NCBI GenBank assembly: GCA_927405585.1
Contig: CAKMJS010000125.1
Location: 1-55,916 of the forward strand
Length of the DNA stretch: 55,916 bases
Reading direction: 5' to 3'
Source of the DNA: an uncultured Desulfosporosinus sp.
GTDB taxonomy: Bacteria > Bacillota > Desulfitobacteriia > Desulfitobacteriales > Desulfitobacteriaceae
Part shown: piece after piece, positions 22,774 to 32,054 of the stretch
How positions within the stretch are numbered: position 1 is the first letter of the stretch
Layout: every line of letters starts with the position of its first letter
Notes under the pieces: model-generated
Databases searched by the model: none
What the model saw: the letters and a program-made list of their open reading frames with translations, nothing else
Told to the model about the DNA's origin: nothing
Program-made: the position numbers and the translations under genes

Positions 22774-24546
22774 CTATCGTCGTTTTAGCTGATTAAGCTG
22801 AAACCTGTCAGCTTCGACATTGGCAAAGCAGTGCCCGCATAAGGATATCTGTCGCCGGTTGATGGCCAGCATGACAGTGACAATCGGAGAGTAGGGCTTA
22901 TCCAGCTTCTTCTTTGTTTTCCTGTGATACATGCTGACATGTAAACGCGGATTGCCGCAGATGTAGCAGACACGGGCCAGAGGATCCATCAAGTTGAGCT
23001 TAGGCAAGGAGACACATGAAACAGCCGACTTGATTATGGCAAAGAAGTCCCTTTTTCTCGCAAACGATTTGAATAATGCCAACGAAACTGAACAGGCTTT
23101 ATCCTTGGCATTTCTGTAACTGACCGATAGAGAGCTTCCGAAGCGGGCAAATACTTTCTTTACACTGATGTCGAATTTTCGTGCCAGGGTTTTAGCAATA
23201 GAAAACATTATAACGTATTGGATGCGCCAACCCTCAAAGAAGTTGTAGCATCCACGCTGCTGAGTGAGGAGTCCTCGGAGAACCTGATTGCCGTATTTGA
23301 TGATTTCTTCCGGAGGTTCCCTAAGGAGGCGGGAGATACCAATGGGATAACCGTTGCTTCTGCACATACCGTTTTCACGTAGCTTCTTCAGGATACCCTC
23401 CGTATTCATGAAGACACGGAGGGTTGAGTCAAAAGGGTTGCTGTGAAATTTGCAGTGTTTGCCTGTGCCCTTGCGGATAATATATCCGAGAAAAGACACT
23501 TCATTTTCTGCAGCATGTGTGATTTTGGTCTTCTCGTCACTCAACCTTAAGGATAACTCGTTGTTCAGGAATTCTTTGATTTTCCGTTTCAAATCGACTG
23601 CATAAGCTTTAGGGGCAATCACGCCAATCAGAAAATCGTCGGCGTAGCGCACATACTTTACTCTGCGGAAATTGGGGTCATATCTATCAGTGGACGGGAG
23701 GTTTGCCATTGTATAGTTCAGTTGTTTAATAGTTTTGGGATCGCTGCCGTTACTGATTGCCTTTCTGTAAAGGTATCTTGCCTTGGCATAGTCAGGGTTT
23801 TGCTTGCGATAGTTGCCCGTCGTGTCAGAGTCGATAACAGTTTCCATAAATCTGTCCAGCTTATCAAGATAAATATTGCAGAGGATAGGGCTGCAACAAG
23901 AGCCCTGTGCGTTACCGGTTTTAGTTCTCTGGAGAGTGTGCTGCATGTCGAAATAGCCGGCCTTGAGAATCTTATTAATAAGCCGGATGAGGCGCTCATC
24001 GTCGATACGTTCGCGGAGTATTGTTTCCAGAATGCGGTGGTCAATTTCATCAAAGCAGGCGGAAATGTCACCCTCGATAAACCAAACCGTACCCTTCCAT
24101 GTTTCCACCTCAGCGATAGCCCCTTGAGTAGAGCGCTTGGGACGAAAACCGTAGGAAAGGTTAGAGAAGGTAGGTTCGTAGATGCACTCCAGAATAACGC
24201 GGACAGCCTCCTGAACAAGCTTGTCCTTTCCGTTGGGAAAACTAAGTTTGCGCATTTTACCATTCTTCTTGGGAATCATCGTTGTTCTGTTTGGCTGAGG
24301 TTGGTAGGACTCGTCACGCATGGAAGAAATAAGTTCCGTAATCCATTCCTCGCAGAAGCCATGCAGGGAGGTGCCATCAGCGCCGGAGGTCTCCGCGCCG
24401 TCGTTAGACTTTACGGAGTTGTAGGCAATGATGTACAAGTCTCTGCTGTAAAACAAGCGATAGAGGTCATTGTTGACATAGCTTTGGTTGGAACTGTTAC
24501 GACGGCGATAACCTTCCAATCTTTCCACAAGTTTTGATTGCTCCAT
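22774..24546 (-). CDS. ltrA: Group II intron reverse transcriptase/maturase
   Basis: This 590-residue protein has reverse transcriptase blocks from residue 90 on: SFPNGKDKLVQEAV, SYGFRPKRSTQGAI, IEGDISACFDEIDH, AQGSCCSPILCNIYLDKLD and the catalytic YADDFLIG. A maturase X domain follows (WRIQYVIMFSIAKTLARKF). The C terminus has a CYICG...CGHC zinc/HNH-like module with YHRK in between. There is a 60-residue insertion between the QGS and YADD motifs, as in larger intron lineages. Start ATG 24546 has AAAGGAG ten bases before it. The frame is intact, so the intron may be active. Confidence 0.93.
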   Translation of the reverse strand: MEQSKLVERLEGYRRRNSSNQSYVNNDLYRLFYSRDLYIIAYNSVKSNDGAETSGADGTSLHGFCEEWITELISSMRDESYQPQPNRTTMIPKKNGKMRKLSFPNGKDKLVQEAVRVILECIYEPTFSNLSYGFRPKRSTQGAIAEVETWKGTVWFIEGDISACFDEIDHRILETILRERIDDERLIRLINKILKAGYFDMQHTLQRTKTGNAQGSCCSPILCNIYLDKLDRFMETVIDSDTTGNYRKQNPDYAKARYLYRKAISNGSDPKTIKQLNYTMANLPSTDRYDPNFRRVKYVRYADDFLIGVIAPKAYAVDLKRKIKEFLNNELSLRLSDEKTKITHAAENEVSFLGYIIRKGTGKHCKFHSNPFDSTLRVFMNTEGILKKLRENGMCRSNGYPIGISRLLREPPEEIIKYGNQVLRGLLTQQRGCYNFFEGWRIQYVIMFSIAKTLARKFDISVKKVFARFGSSLSVSYRNAKDKACSVSLALFKSFARKRDFFAIIKSAVSCVSLPKLNLMDPLARVCYICGNPRLHVSMYHRKTKKKLDKPYSPIVTVMLAINRRQISLCGHCFANVEADRFQLNQLKRR

Positions 24547-25054
24547 TCAAAGCAACTCCTTTCAAAATAGGAACTTGGAATACTGCCCCCCTTCACCATG
24601 TGCCTTCCATTACAGAAGGCCGTTAGGCTACTATTAGGGCTCTCTGCCATATACCGAGAACGGCACTTAGGCAGGTCACGTTTGACAGCTTCATATAGTG
24701 TATCCATACGTAGGTATCCGGTTGGTCGTTACCCTGCTTATCGCAGGTGCGTCAATAGGCCTGCTTATACACGGTCTCTCTCATATTGGGTATACCTATT
24801 GATGCCGGTGCATGACCGGCAGCGCACTAAAGCCACAGACCCGGATTCAGCCCACAGGCTTTACCATATATGGCCTGACTCGCCAGGCCACTCGACAGTG
24901 GTAGCTGTCTAATCCTGACTTTACCGACATGCTGTTGTCCTCCAGAGGCTTTCGCATAAAGTTAGTCGGTTGTCTTACATCGCAACGCAGGAGCGATGAT
25001 TTCTTCGAAATTTATATGAAGCGCACAACGTGCGCACTAAGAGGAGAAATAAGT

Positions 25055-25585
25055 ATGCGACAAGGGCTCATTCACATTTACACAGGAGCAGGGAAAGGAA
25101 AGACGACGGCTGCCATCGGATTGGGAATTAGGGCCTATGGACAGGGATTTAAGGTCCTCATGGTTCAATTTTTAAAGGGATGGGCTACGGGAGAAATGAA
25201 GGTTATCGCTAGTCTAGGGCCGAGCTTTCAGCTCTTTAAAAAGCAGGACAATGACAAATTCACTTGGGATATGTCAGAAGAAGAAATGAAAGGAATGAAA
25301 GGAAAAATAAGGATTGGTCTGAACTATACTATTGAGGCCGTCAAGAGCGAGGAATGGGATATGATCATCTTGGATGAGATTATGGCCGCAGTGCATTGCG
25401 GGTTCGTATCACTGGAGGAAGTTGTCGAGCTTGTTAGGAACAAGCCACTTAATTTGGAACTCGTTCTAACCGGGAGGGATGCACCTGCAAAGCTGATCGA
25501 GTTAGCTGATTATGTCTCGGAAATAACTGCCCGCAAACATCCCATGAAACAGGGCATCATAGCGCGAGAGGGGATAGAGTATTAA
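25055..25585 (+). CDS. cobO: Cob(I)yrinic acid a,c-diamide adenosyltransferase (CobO/BtuR type)
   Basis: This 176-residue P-loop protein begins with MRQGLIHIYTGAGKGKTTAA, the CobO/CobA nucleotide site, and has WDMIILDEIMAAVHCGFVS and LVLTGRDAP. It transfers the adenosyl group of ATP to the corrinoid cobalt. ATG 25055 is fixed by AAGAGGAG ten bases before; a longer upstream reading lies in the intron. The ribosome site starts only a few bases from the intron edge, so any original promoter or leader was cut off by the insertion and transcription must start in or across the intron. Confidence 0.92.
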   Translation: MRQGLIHIYTGAGKGKTTAAIGLGIRAYGQGFKVLMVQFLKGWATGEMKVIASLGPSFQLFKKQDNDKFTWDMSEEEMKGMKGKIRIGLNYTIEAVKSEEWDMIILDEIMAAVHCGFVSLEEVVELVRNKPLNLELVLTGRDAPAKLIELADYVSEITARKHPMKQGIIAREGIEY

Positions 25586-26070
25586 GCTTAACAAATAAGG
25601 CAAGAATGTGACGTCCGAAACAACCGGATCCATTGCTGTCTTGAGGATGAGTGATGCGAGGTTGTATGGAGAGACAAAGTCGATGAATTACTGCCCCTGG
25701 CAGAAATCCTGAACTTTCGTTAAAAAGAATAGGAATCGTTAATAGATAAACTGATTTAGATGGAGGAAATGGTTACGTCAGCTCTATCGTCAGCCGTTAC
25801 CTGCAACGCATCTGACGATACAGATATTTCAGAGTATGAAATAGCCTTACGGCAATACCTATGACTGCTTACAAGTCGCACTCAACTATCCTATCACAGG
25901 GAGCATCTTAATATCCTAAATTATTGATAATATGGAATAGTTGTTGCATTATTAACATTATGATAATATTATATGAATATATAAGTATAGTGTTATAGAT
26001 AGGAGGGGTAACAGCAGATTTGAACTTTTAACATTTCAGACTATGATTCTAATAAAAAGGAGGAAGTAAA
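25586..26070. other. Non-coding gap between cobO and yedE
   Basis: I see no gene here. It contains an inverted repeat TATCGTCAG/CTGACGATA (25785-25793 with 25812-25820). A promoter-like pair TTGTTG and TAATAT, spaced 17 bases apart (25941-25969), lies in a very AT-rich stretch that probably drives the operon beginning at 26071. Confidence 0.5.
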
Positions 26071-27159
26071 ATGGAAAGTAAAAAAGGTATAATTTTTACG
26101 GGAGCAGTCATTGGGATTCTTGCTGTCATCCTAGTTCGCTTTGGTAATCCTGTAAACATGGGAATTTGTATCGCATGCTTTATTCGGGACACAACGGGAG
26201 CTTTGGGATTACATCGGGCTGATGTTGTTCAGTACATACGTCCGGAAATTATTGGGATTGTCCTTGGAGCTTTTCTGATGGCATTTGCTAAAAAGGAATT
26301 TGACGTGCGTGGAGGCTCATCCCCTTTCATACGGTTTATTCTTGGTTTTGTAGTTATGATTGGTGCATTAATGTTTTTAGGCTGTCCACTCCGCATGGTC
26401 TTAAGGCTTGGGGGCGGTGATCTTAATGCTCTGTTTGGCTTAGCCGGATTTGCAGCTGGGATTATCGTTGGCATTATCTTCTTAAAAAGTGGGTTTAGTC
26501 TTAAGAGAACTTATAAACTGTCCAAACTAGAAGGTTACCTTTTTCCGATGTTTAATGTCGTGCTTCTCATCCTTCTTCTTACTGCGCCTGCCTTTATTTT
26601 TTTTAGTAAGAAAGGTCCGGGGTCTTTGCATGCGCCAATATGGATCGCTCTTGCTGTCGGATTGATCGTCGGGGTCTTAGTGCAGCGAACAAGGTTATGC
26701 ATGGTAGGTGGTATTCGAGATGCGATTCTATTTAAAGATACCTATTTAATTCTAGGATTTATATCAATTATTGTTTTTGCGAGCTTGGGAAATTTATACT
26801 TTGGTTTTTATAAGCTCGGTTTTACTGGTCAATCCATTGCCCATGTTGATGGATTATGGAATTTTCTCGGCATGGCACTCGCCGGATGGGGTTCTGTGCT
26901 TCTAGGAGGGTGCCCACTTAGACAACTTATTCTAGCTGCTGAAGGGAATGTTGATTCTGTCATTACAATTTTAGGAATGTCTGCTGGAGCGGCCTTTGCT
27001 CATAACTTTTCCCTTGCCGCCAGTGCTCAAGGTCCTTCCCCTAACGGAAAAATCGCAGTACTCATTGGGTTCGTTCTGTTACTGATCATTGCGTATTTCA
27101 ACCAAGAAAAAGATGTGAAAGCATCGGTACAAGGAGGTGTTAAGATTGGCGCAAATTGA
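26071..27159 (+). CDS. yedE: YedE family putative selenium/sulfur transporter
   Basis: This 362-residue membrane protein has about ten helices and two YeeE/YedE half repeats with the paired cysteine motifs MFLGCPLRMVLRLGGGD and LLGGCPLRQLILAAEGN. GNPVNMGICIACFIRD near the N terminus is also typical. YedE next to YedF-type proteins is associated with selenium metabolism in many Clostridia; related YeeE moves thiosulfate. AAAGGAGGAAG precedes the ATG. It overlaps the next gene by 14 bases. Transport direction and substrate are not evident from the sequence. Confidence 0.88.
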   Translation: MESKKGIIFTGAVIGILAVILVRFGNPVNMGICIACFIRDTTGALGLHRADVVQYIRPEIIGIVLGAFLMAFAKKEFDVRGGSSPFIRFILGFVVMIGALMFLGCPLRMVLRLGGGDLNALFGLAGFAAGIIVGIIFLKSGFSLKRTYKLSKLEGYLFPMFNVVLLILLLTAPAFIFFSKKGPGSLHAPIWIALAVGLIVGVLVQRTRLCMVGGIRDAILFKDTYLILGFISIIVFASLGNLYFGFYKLGFTGQSIAHVDGLWNFLGMALAGWGSVLLGGCPLRQLILAAEGNVDSVITILGMSAGAAFAHNFSLAASAQGPSPNGKIAVLIGFVLLLIIAYFNQEKDVKASVQGGVKIGAN

Positions 27160-27361
27160 TACAAGAGGTATGTCCTGTCCCCAACCAGTTCTGATGACTA
27201 AAAAGGCACTGGAAGTTAACTCGACTGAAATCACAGTTCTCGTTGACAGCAAAACAGCAAAATCGAATGTGGAACGATACTTGAACTTAACGGGCTACAC
27301 GGTTAATACTGTCGAACTCGATGGTGACGCTAATACCTTTGAAATATCAGCGAAGAAATAG
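27146..27361 (+). CDS. yedF: TusA/YedF family sulfurtransferase-like protein
   Basis: This 71-residue protein is of the SirA/TusA fold. It starts AQIDTRGMSCPQPVLMTKKAL, with the single catalytic-type cysteine in the CPxP motif. TTG 27146 is chosen because AAGGAGGT lies seven bases upstream. It overlaps the end of yedE, so translation is likely coupled. In larger YedF proteins a DsrE-like domain follows; here the neighbour is a DUF3343 gene instead. It probably carries sulfur or selenium as a persulfide. Confidence 0.9.
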   Translation: MAQIDTRGMSCPQPVLMTKKALEVNSTEITVLVDSKTAKSNVERYLNLTGYTVNTVELDGDANTFEISAKK

Positions 27362-27365
27362 AGCT

Positions 27366-27605
27366 ATGGACTACATTGTGCTGTTCTACACAAACTCTTC
27401 CGCTATAAAATTCGCAAAACTCATTAAGAAGTCTAATTATATAGGGGAATTAATCCCCTTACCCCGCAAGTTGACTTCCAGTTGTGGCATGGGCGTCAAA
27501 TTCCACTTTACCAGGGATCTTACCGAGATTATTTCGGACGAAATCGAGAAGATTTATGCTGTTGAAGGGAATCAGTACAAATTAGTTTATCGTGCTGAAG
27601 AGTGA
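27366..27605 (+). CDS. DUF3343 family protein
   Basis: This 79-residue protein starts MDYIVLFYTNSSAIKFAKLI and has PRKLTSSCGMGVKFH, matching DUF3343 proteins (putative Se/S carriers found beside YedE, YedF and cysteine desulfurase-like genes). The SCG cysteine is the obvious reactive residue. Start ATG 27366 is four bases after the yedF stop. The gene is in the same operon as both neighbours. Confidence 0.82.
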   Translation: MDYIVLFYTNSSAIKFAKLIKKSNYIGELIPLPRKLTSSCGMGVKFHFTRDLTEIISDEIEKIYAVEGNQYKLVYRAEE

Positions 27606-27664
27606 ACTTAATAATAGTAAGGGCTTCGTTGAATGACGGGGCCCTTACTAAAAGGAATGGTGTC

Positions 27665-28816
27665 ATGGACGGATTATACTTAGATAATGCAGCCACTTCT
27701 TTCCCTAAGGCTCCTGGCGTGGCTGATGCTGTCGCTGGATTTCTAACCAATAGCGGCTGTAATATTAACCGAGGGCTATACACGGCATCATTTGAAGCTG
27801 CCAACATTGTCTATGAAACACGGGAACTTCTGTGTAACCTGTTTAATTTTCCGAAACCAGAAAACGTAATTTTTACTAAAAATATTACGGAGAGTCTTAA
27901 TGTTATCCTTAAAGGGTTATTGAAACCAGGAGATCATGTGATTGTTTCTTCCATGGAACATAACGCAGTGATGCGCCCCTTAGCTTCACTGGCTGAAAAA
28001 GGGGTTGAACTATCAACGGTTCTCTGTAATAACAAAGGGGAACTTCGCACCAGCGACTTATTCCTCCACATAAAGTCTAATACAAAAGCGGTTATTATGA
28101 CTCATGCTTCCAATGTCAGCGGTACGATATTACCTTTAGAAGAAGTCGGCAAACTATGCAAGGAGCATAACCTGTTTTTTATTATTGATTGCGCACAGAC
28201 AACGGGCTTCTTAAGCATAGACTTTGTTAGACTTAACGCCGATGCGTTAGCATTTACAGGCCATAAAGGTCTCTTAGGACCTCAAGGAATAGGCGGGTTT
28301 TACCTTAACGATAAATTAGTTTCTCTCGTTGAACCCTTGATCGAAGGGGGAACAGGAAGCGCATCAGAGAGTGTTCTTCAACCCAATTATATGCCCGATC
28401 GTTTTGAAGCGGGCACCTTAAACTTGCCGGGTATTTACGGGCTTAATGCCTCACTTAGATACTTAATCGCGGAAGGCATTACGACTATTAGAGAAAAAGA
28501 GCTTAATCTTGTGCACCGGTTTATTCAAAATGTGCAAACGATTCCTGGTGTTTCGCTCATTGGCCCTGACCTAAATCAAGACCGTACGGGGATTGCTTCT
28601 CTTAACTTTTTGAATCACGATAATGCAGAAGTTAGCTATCAATTGTTTAAGGACTTTGGAATCATGACCCGTTGTGGCCTACATTGTGCTCCAGCTGCCC
28701 ATCACACACTGGGAACGTTTCCGCAGGGAACGATACGCTTTAGTTTCAGCCATTTTAATTCAATCCAGGATGTGGACTATGTAATTAATTCATTAATAAA
28801 GACTTTTAGAATCTAA
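27665..28816 (+). CDS. Class V aminotransferase, cysteine desulfurase/selenocysteine lyase-like
   Basis: This 383-residue PLP enzyme starts MDGLYLDNAATSFPKAPGV. The PLP lysine lies in AFTGHKGLLGPQG and the aspartate in IIDCAQTTGF; a C-terminal TRCGLHCAPAAHHTLG loop holds the candidate catalytic cysteine. This group releases sulfur from cysteine or selenium from selenocysteine. ATG 27665 follows AAAGGAATGG. A longer start overlapping the DUF3343 stop is possible. It sits between selenium/sulfur carrier genes, which fits a donor role. Confidence 0.88.
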   Translation: MDGLYLDNAATSFPKAPGVADAVAGFLTNSGCNINRGLYTASFEAANIVYETRELLCNLFNFPKPENVIFTKNITESLNVILKGLLKPGDHVIVSSMEHNAVMRPLASLAEKGVELSTVLCNNKGELRTSDLFLHIKSNTKAVIMTHASNVSGTILPLEEVGKLCKEHNLFFIIDCAQTTGFLSIDFVRLNADALAFTGHKGLLGPQGIGGFYLNDKLVSLVEPLIEGGTGSASESVLQPNYMPDRFEAGTLNLPGIYGLNASLRYLIAEGITTIREKELNLVHRFIQNVQTIPGVSLIGPDLNQDRTGIASLNFLNHDNAEVSYQLFKDFGIMTRCGLHCAPAAHHTLGTFPQGTIRFSFSHFNSIQDVDYVINSLIKTFRI

Positions 28817-28882
28817 TGGATGCATCCTTTGACGCACAAAATGCCAAATTGAGATATCAATGAAAGTCTGGAGGGTAACATA

Positions 28883-29356
28883 TTGGAAAGAGAAGAAATT
28901 ATTGCTGATGTAAGAACTAAGGCCGGAGGGTGTTTTCAAAGAGGTGAGTTGTATTGTTCCGAAGCCGTGATTCATACCCTCAACGAATTTCTTGGCTGGC
29001 CCTTTGATCGTGCAATTGTCCGTTTGGCCGCCGGTTTCCCGGTCGGCATCGGTCGATCTGGTTGCGTTTGTGGAGCTATCAGTGGTGGTGTCATGGCGTT
29101 AGGGATGGTTTACGGTAGGGATCCTGGCAATGCTATGAACGCGAATATGTTCCCTATTGCAGCTGAACTTCATGACCATATTAAAAAATCATATAAGAGT
29201 ACTTGCTGCCGAGTGATAACTAAAGATTTAGTCTTTGACTCTCCTGAACGCAAAGCGCACTGTGTAAAAATTACCGGGGAAGTTGCGGCCTGGTTAGCTG
29301 AAAAATTTCTCGTCGATGAAGCGCTTAAAGAAAAAATCCAACCAGTGGAATTATAG
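28883..29356 (+). CDS. C_GCAxxG_C_C family redox protein
   Basis: This 157-residue protein has the family cysteine pattern GCVCGAISGGVMALGMVYG with an earlier YCSEAV and a later CCR plus KAHC. Such proteins are often next to YedE and selenium genes or oxidoreductases, and the cysteines may bind a cluster or form disulfides. TTG 28883 has CTGGAGGGT nine bases upstream. It is the last gene of the yedE operon; an intrinsic terminator follows at 29419. Confidence 0.88.
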   Translation: MEREEIIADVRTKAGGCFQRGELYCSEAVIHTLNEFLGWPFDRAIVRLAAGFPVGIGRSGCVCGAISGGVMALGMVYGRDPGNAMNANMFPIAAELHDHIKKSYKSTCCRVITKDLVFDSPERKAHCVKITGEVAAWLAEKFLVDEALKEKIQPVEL

Positions 29357-29418
29357 AAAAATCAGGGTATAATCGATTTGTTTTTCTAGAGAATTGAGTA
29401 AACACAATATAGTCCTGT

Positions 29419-29454
29419 CAGATCGTTTTTATGTAAACGATCTGGCTTTTTTTT
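29419..29454 (+). terminator. Terminator of the yedE operon
   Basis: CAGATCGTTT pairs perfectly with AAACGATCTG around six bases, with GGC and eight T following. Confidence 0.85.
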
Positions 29455-29623
29455 GCCCATCATAGACGAAGTTCCCATCGCTAACTCTCTATTATTATGC
29501 GTATTGAAAAGTAAGGTAGTACTAATATATAATTAGTAAGTAATACGACAGCATAACGTATAAATTATGCCGTTGTCCATTCACTAAAGAAATTCATGAG
29601 CCTAGCTTGAAGGGGGGACCTAA

Positions 29624-30109
29624 TTGAATCATCAATTATTGAAGTGTGCTTCTCAAGAGAGTAGGGATAACTATTTAAGACAAGAACTCGGAATGGAAAA
29701 GTGTGAGGTATTAGACAAGTATCAACTAAGAAGTAACGCCAACCTTTACTGGGAACGGTACCATGAGCACCAACCTGTACAGGAATTCTTCAGTCAAAAA
29801 TTCGCCAGAAAAGCATCTCCCATAGGAATGATCTTTCATATCTATAAACTTTGTTATGCTAAAGTAAAGTATTTTGACCAAAATTGGGAAAATTTTGCGC
29901 CATGTATCTACAATTGGCAAACCGGATTGTTTGAGAAGACAAGACTGTCGGATATGGAATTTATTAAACACTTAAGGACGGGCATAATTCTTGATTTGCG
30001 ATATCTGGCCAAAATTAATAGATATGAAGATTTTTTGGCACTGTGTAATTACTTTGAAAAACAACCACCTTGCACACTTATTAAACAAAAGGAATTAAGG
30101 GCGATCTAA
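29624..30109 (+). CDS. Hypothetical protein upstream of gltX
   Basis: This 161-residue soluble protein matches no family I know. It is rich in aromatic and charged residues (NANLYWERYHEHQP, FDQNWENFAPCIYNWQTGLFEK). TTG 29624 follows AAGGGGGGACC. It is separated from gltX by 64 bases without a visible terminator, so co-transcription is possible. There are no membrane segments and no cysteine cluster. Confidence 0.6.
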   Translation: MNHQLLKCASQESRDNYLRQELGMEKCEVLDKYQLRSNANLYWERYHEHQPVQEFFSQKFARKASPIGMIFHIYKLCYAKVKYFDQNWENFAPCIYNWQTGLFEKTRLSDMEFIKHLRTGIILDLRYLAKINRYEDFLALCNYFEKQPPCTLIKQKELRAI

Positions 30110-30173
30110 GTCGTCAAGATTTTATAGGTCAAATGGCTTTTTGTTAAGCCAAATAATACTTGGGAGATAATAC

Positions 30174-31646
30174 ATGGAAAAGGTCAGAGTCAGATTTGCT
30201 CCGAGTCCGACAGGTTATTTGCATATCGGGGGAGCAAGGACAGCCTTGTTCAACTGGTTGTTTGCTAAAAAACACAACGGAAAACTGATTCTCCGAATCG
30301 AGGATACGGACACAGATAGACTTAAGGAGGATTCCGTAAGTCAAATTCTTAGTAGCCTAAAATGGTTAGGGATCGACTGGGATGAGGGGCCGGAAAAAGG
30401 CGGCGAATTCGGTCCCTATTTCCAATCCCAACGACAAGAACTATACACTATGGCAGCTCAAACGCTAATTCAGGAAAACAAAGCCTACCATTGTTTTTGT
30501 AGCGTAGAAGAAATTGAAGAGGAACGCCAGAAGCAACGGCAAGCGGGTAAACCCTTTCGTTATCCAGGGAAATGCCGCGGCTTATCTTCAGAGGAAGTTC
30601 AAACTAGACTGAAGCAGGGACTCCCTTCGGTGATCCGGATCATAGTGCCTGAGGTAGGCCACGTTCTCGTCGAGGATATTATTAGAGGAACAGTAAGCTT
30701 TGAAGCGGAGCAATTTGACGATTTTATTATTATGAAATCGAATGGAACTGCTGCCTATAATTTTGCTTGTGTCGTTGATGACCATGCCATGCAAATTAGT
30801 CATGTTATTCGAGCTGAAGAGCATTTATCTAATACACCTAAGCAATGTCTTATTTATCGTGCCTTGGGATACGAACTGCCTTTATTTGCTCACTTATCCA
30901 TGATTTTAGCACCAGACCGCAGTAAATTAAGCAAAAGGCACGGCGCAACCGCTGTTGGCGAATTCCAAGAGATGGGTTGTCTACCTGAAGCTTTGGTCAA
31001 CTATCTGACCCTTCTTGGTTGGTCTCCGACAGAGGCGCAAGGGGAATTAGTTACTCCTGACCAAACCATCCCATACTTCTCCCTCGAAAAAGTTTCCAAA
31101 ACCGCCGCAGTCTATGACATTCATAAGTTGATTTGGCTGAACGGACAATATATGACCAGCTATGATATTGATAGTCTGACACGACAAGCAATACCGTTTT
31201 TCATTCAGGCGGGACTGATCAGTGATTTGGAAGCCCTAGAAAAGCGAGAGTACATTCGGGACGTCGTGAACACCGTAAGAGAACGAGTAAGAACTCTGGG
31301 AGAACTGGCCGAAGCAAGTCGTTACTTTTTTCAAGAAATTGGTGACTATGACGAAAAGGGACAAGAGAAATACTTTATTAAACAAGAGGGTGTGGAAGCT
31401 TTGCTCTTTAAGGGCAGAGAATGTCTAAATACTCTAGATCGTTTTAACGTAGAAAGTGTGGATAGCGCATATCGCCAGTTAATGGATGAACTTCAGATTA
31501 AAGGTGGACTAATTATTCACCCGACAAGATTAGCGATAACAGGACGTACGGTTACTCCGGGGCTGTTTGAGGTCATGGCGCTATTAGGGAAAAGGAAATG
31601 TATTGAACGCTTAGATAAAGCCATTGAATTTATCCAGCAGATGTGA
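30174..31646 (+). CDS. gltX: Glutamyl-tRNA synthetase
   Basis: This 490-residue class I synthetase has the HIGH-type site FAPSPTGYLHIGGARTAL (residues 8-25), the KMSKS-type site DRSKLSKRHGA near 250, and a zinc knuckle-like CFC...YPGKC. It charges tRNA-Glu and, in many Firmicutes, also tRNA-Gln for later amidation. tRNA-Gln and tRNA-Glu genes lie 1.1 kb downstream. ATG 30174 follows TTGGGAG. The frame is complete and the length is normal. Confidence 0.97.
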   Translation: MEKVRVRFAPSPTGYLHIGGARTALFNWLFAKKHNGKLILRIEDTDTDRLKEDSVSQILSSLKWLGIDWDEGPEKGGEFGPYFQSQRQELYTMAAQTLIQENKAYHCFCSVEEIEEERQKQRQAGKPFRYPGKCRGLSSEEVQTRLKQGLPSVIRIIVPEVGHVLVEDIIRGTVSFEAEQFDDFIIMKSNGTAAYNFACVVDDHAMQISHVIRAEEHLSNTPKQCLIYRALGYELPLFAHLSMILAPDRSKLSKRHGATAVGEFQEMGCLPEALVNYLTLLGWSPTEAQGELVTPDQTIPYFSLEKVSKTAAVYDIHKLIWLNGQYMTSYDIDSLTRQAIPFFIQAGLISDLEALEKREYIRDVVNTVRERVRTLGELAEASRYFFQEIGDYDEKGQEKYFIKQEGVEALLFKGRECLNTLDRFNVESVDSAYRQLMDELQIKGGLIIHPTRLAITGRTVTPGLFEVMALLGKRKCIERLDKAIEFIQQM

Positions 31647-31671
31647 GGCAAAATTATGGGAGGCCAACTAA

Positions 31672-31989
31672 GTGAAAGACAATCCAAATAAAATATGGGT
31701 CGTTGTGCACCCGAAACGTGCGAGCAATCCAGAGTATTATCAGTATAATTCAGTCTTGGAGGCACTATCCGATTTTGACGATTGGACGCTCGATACTGGT
31801 AATATAGTAAGAAGTGAAGTGCTTTATCGAGGTATCGCCATGATGCAGTCTTCAAAGGGTATAGTAAACGGTGCGGCTTGCAATCAGTATAACCAAGACT
31901 GCGCAGTAAGAAATCAATTACCAAACTCACTCGAGATACTAACTTGTGTAGAATGTGTAAAGAAAATGATGGTGGACTACGTCATTTGA
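31672..31989 (+). CDS. Hypothetical protein downstream of gltX
   Basis: This 105-residue protein starts at GTG 31672 with GGGAGG upstream, 25 bases after gltX. It contains CNQYNQDC and CVECVKKM, so four cysteines lie in its second half, which might bind metal. It begins KDNPNKIWVVVHPKRASNP. I know no family for it and would not assign a role. Confidence 0.55.
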   Translation: MKDNPNKIWVVVHPKRASNPEYYQYNSVLEALSDFDDWTLDTGNIVRSEVLYRGIAMMQSSKGIVNGAACNQYNQDCAVRNQLPNSLEILTCVECVKKMMVDYVI

Positions 31990-32054
31990 GAAAGTCCTAG
32001 CGGTAAGAAGGACTATGCCTTGACTGCGGAAGTGTGTCTTGAAGGGAGTAACGT

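Larger units (their letters stand above)
22683..25037 (-). mobile_element. Group II intron (antisense), about 2.35 kb
   Basis: On the minus strand it starts GTGCGCACG at 25037 and has about 490 bases of ribozyme before the reverse transcriptase gene. A textbook domain V follows at 22722-22756 (GAGCCGTATGCG, GAAA-containing loop, TACGGTTC). A domain VI-like hairpin GCGGGTTA...TAATCCGC then leads to a 3' end near 22683. Exact ends are estimated. It stands between the terminator at 22606 and the ribosome site of cobO and is oriented against cobO. It does not interrupt a reading frame. Confidence 0.85.

Noticed and set aside
23722-24537. 271-codon plus-strand frame opposite the intron protein
   Set aside because: It is an antisense shadow of the reverse transcriptase gene; the opposite strand shows all the catalytic motifs.
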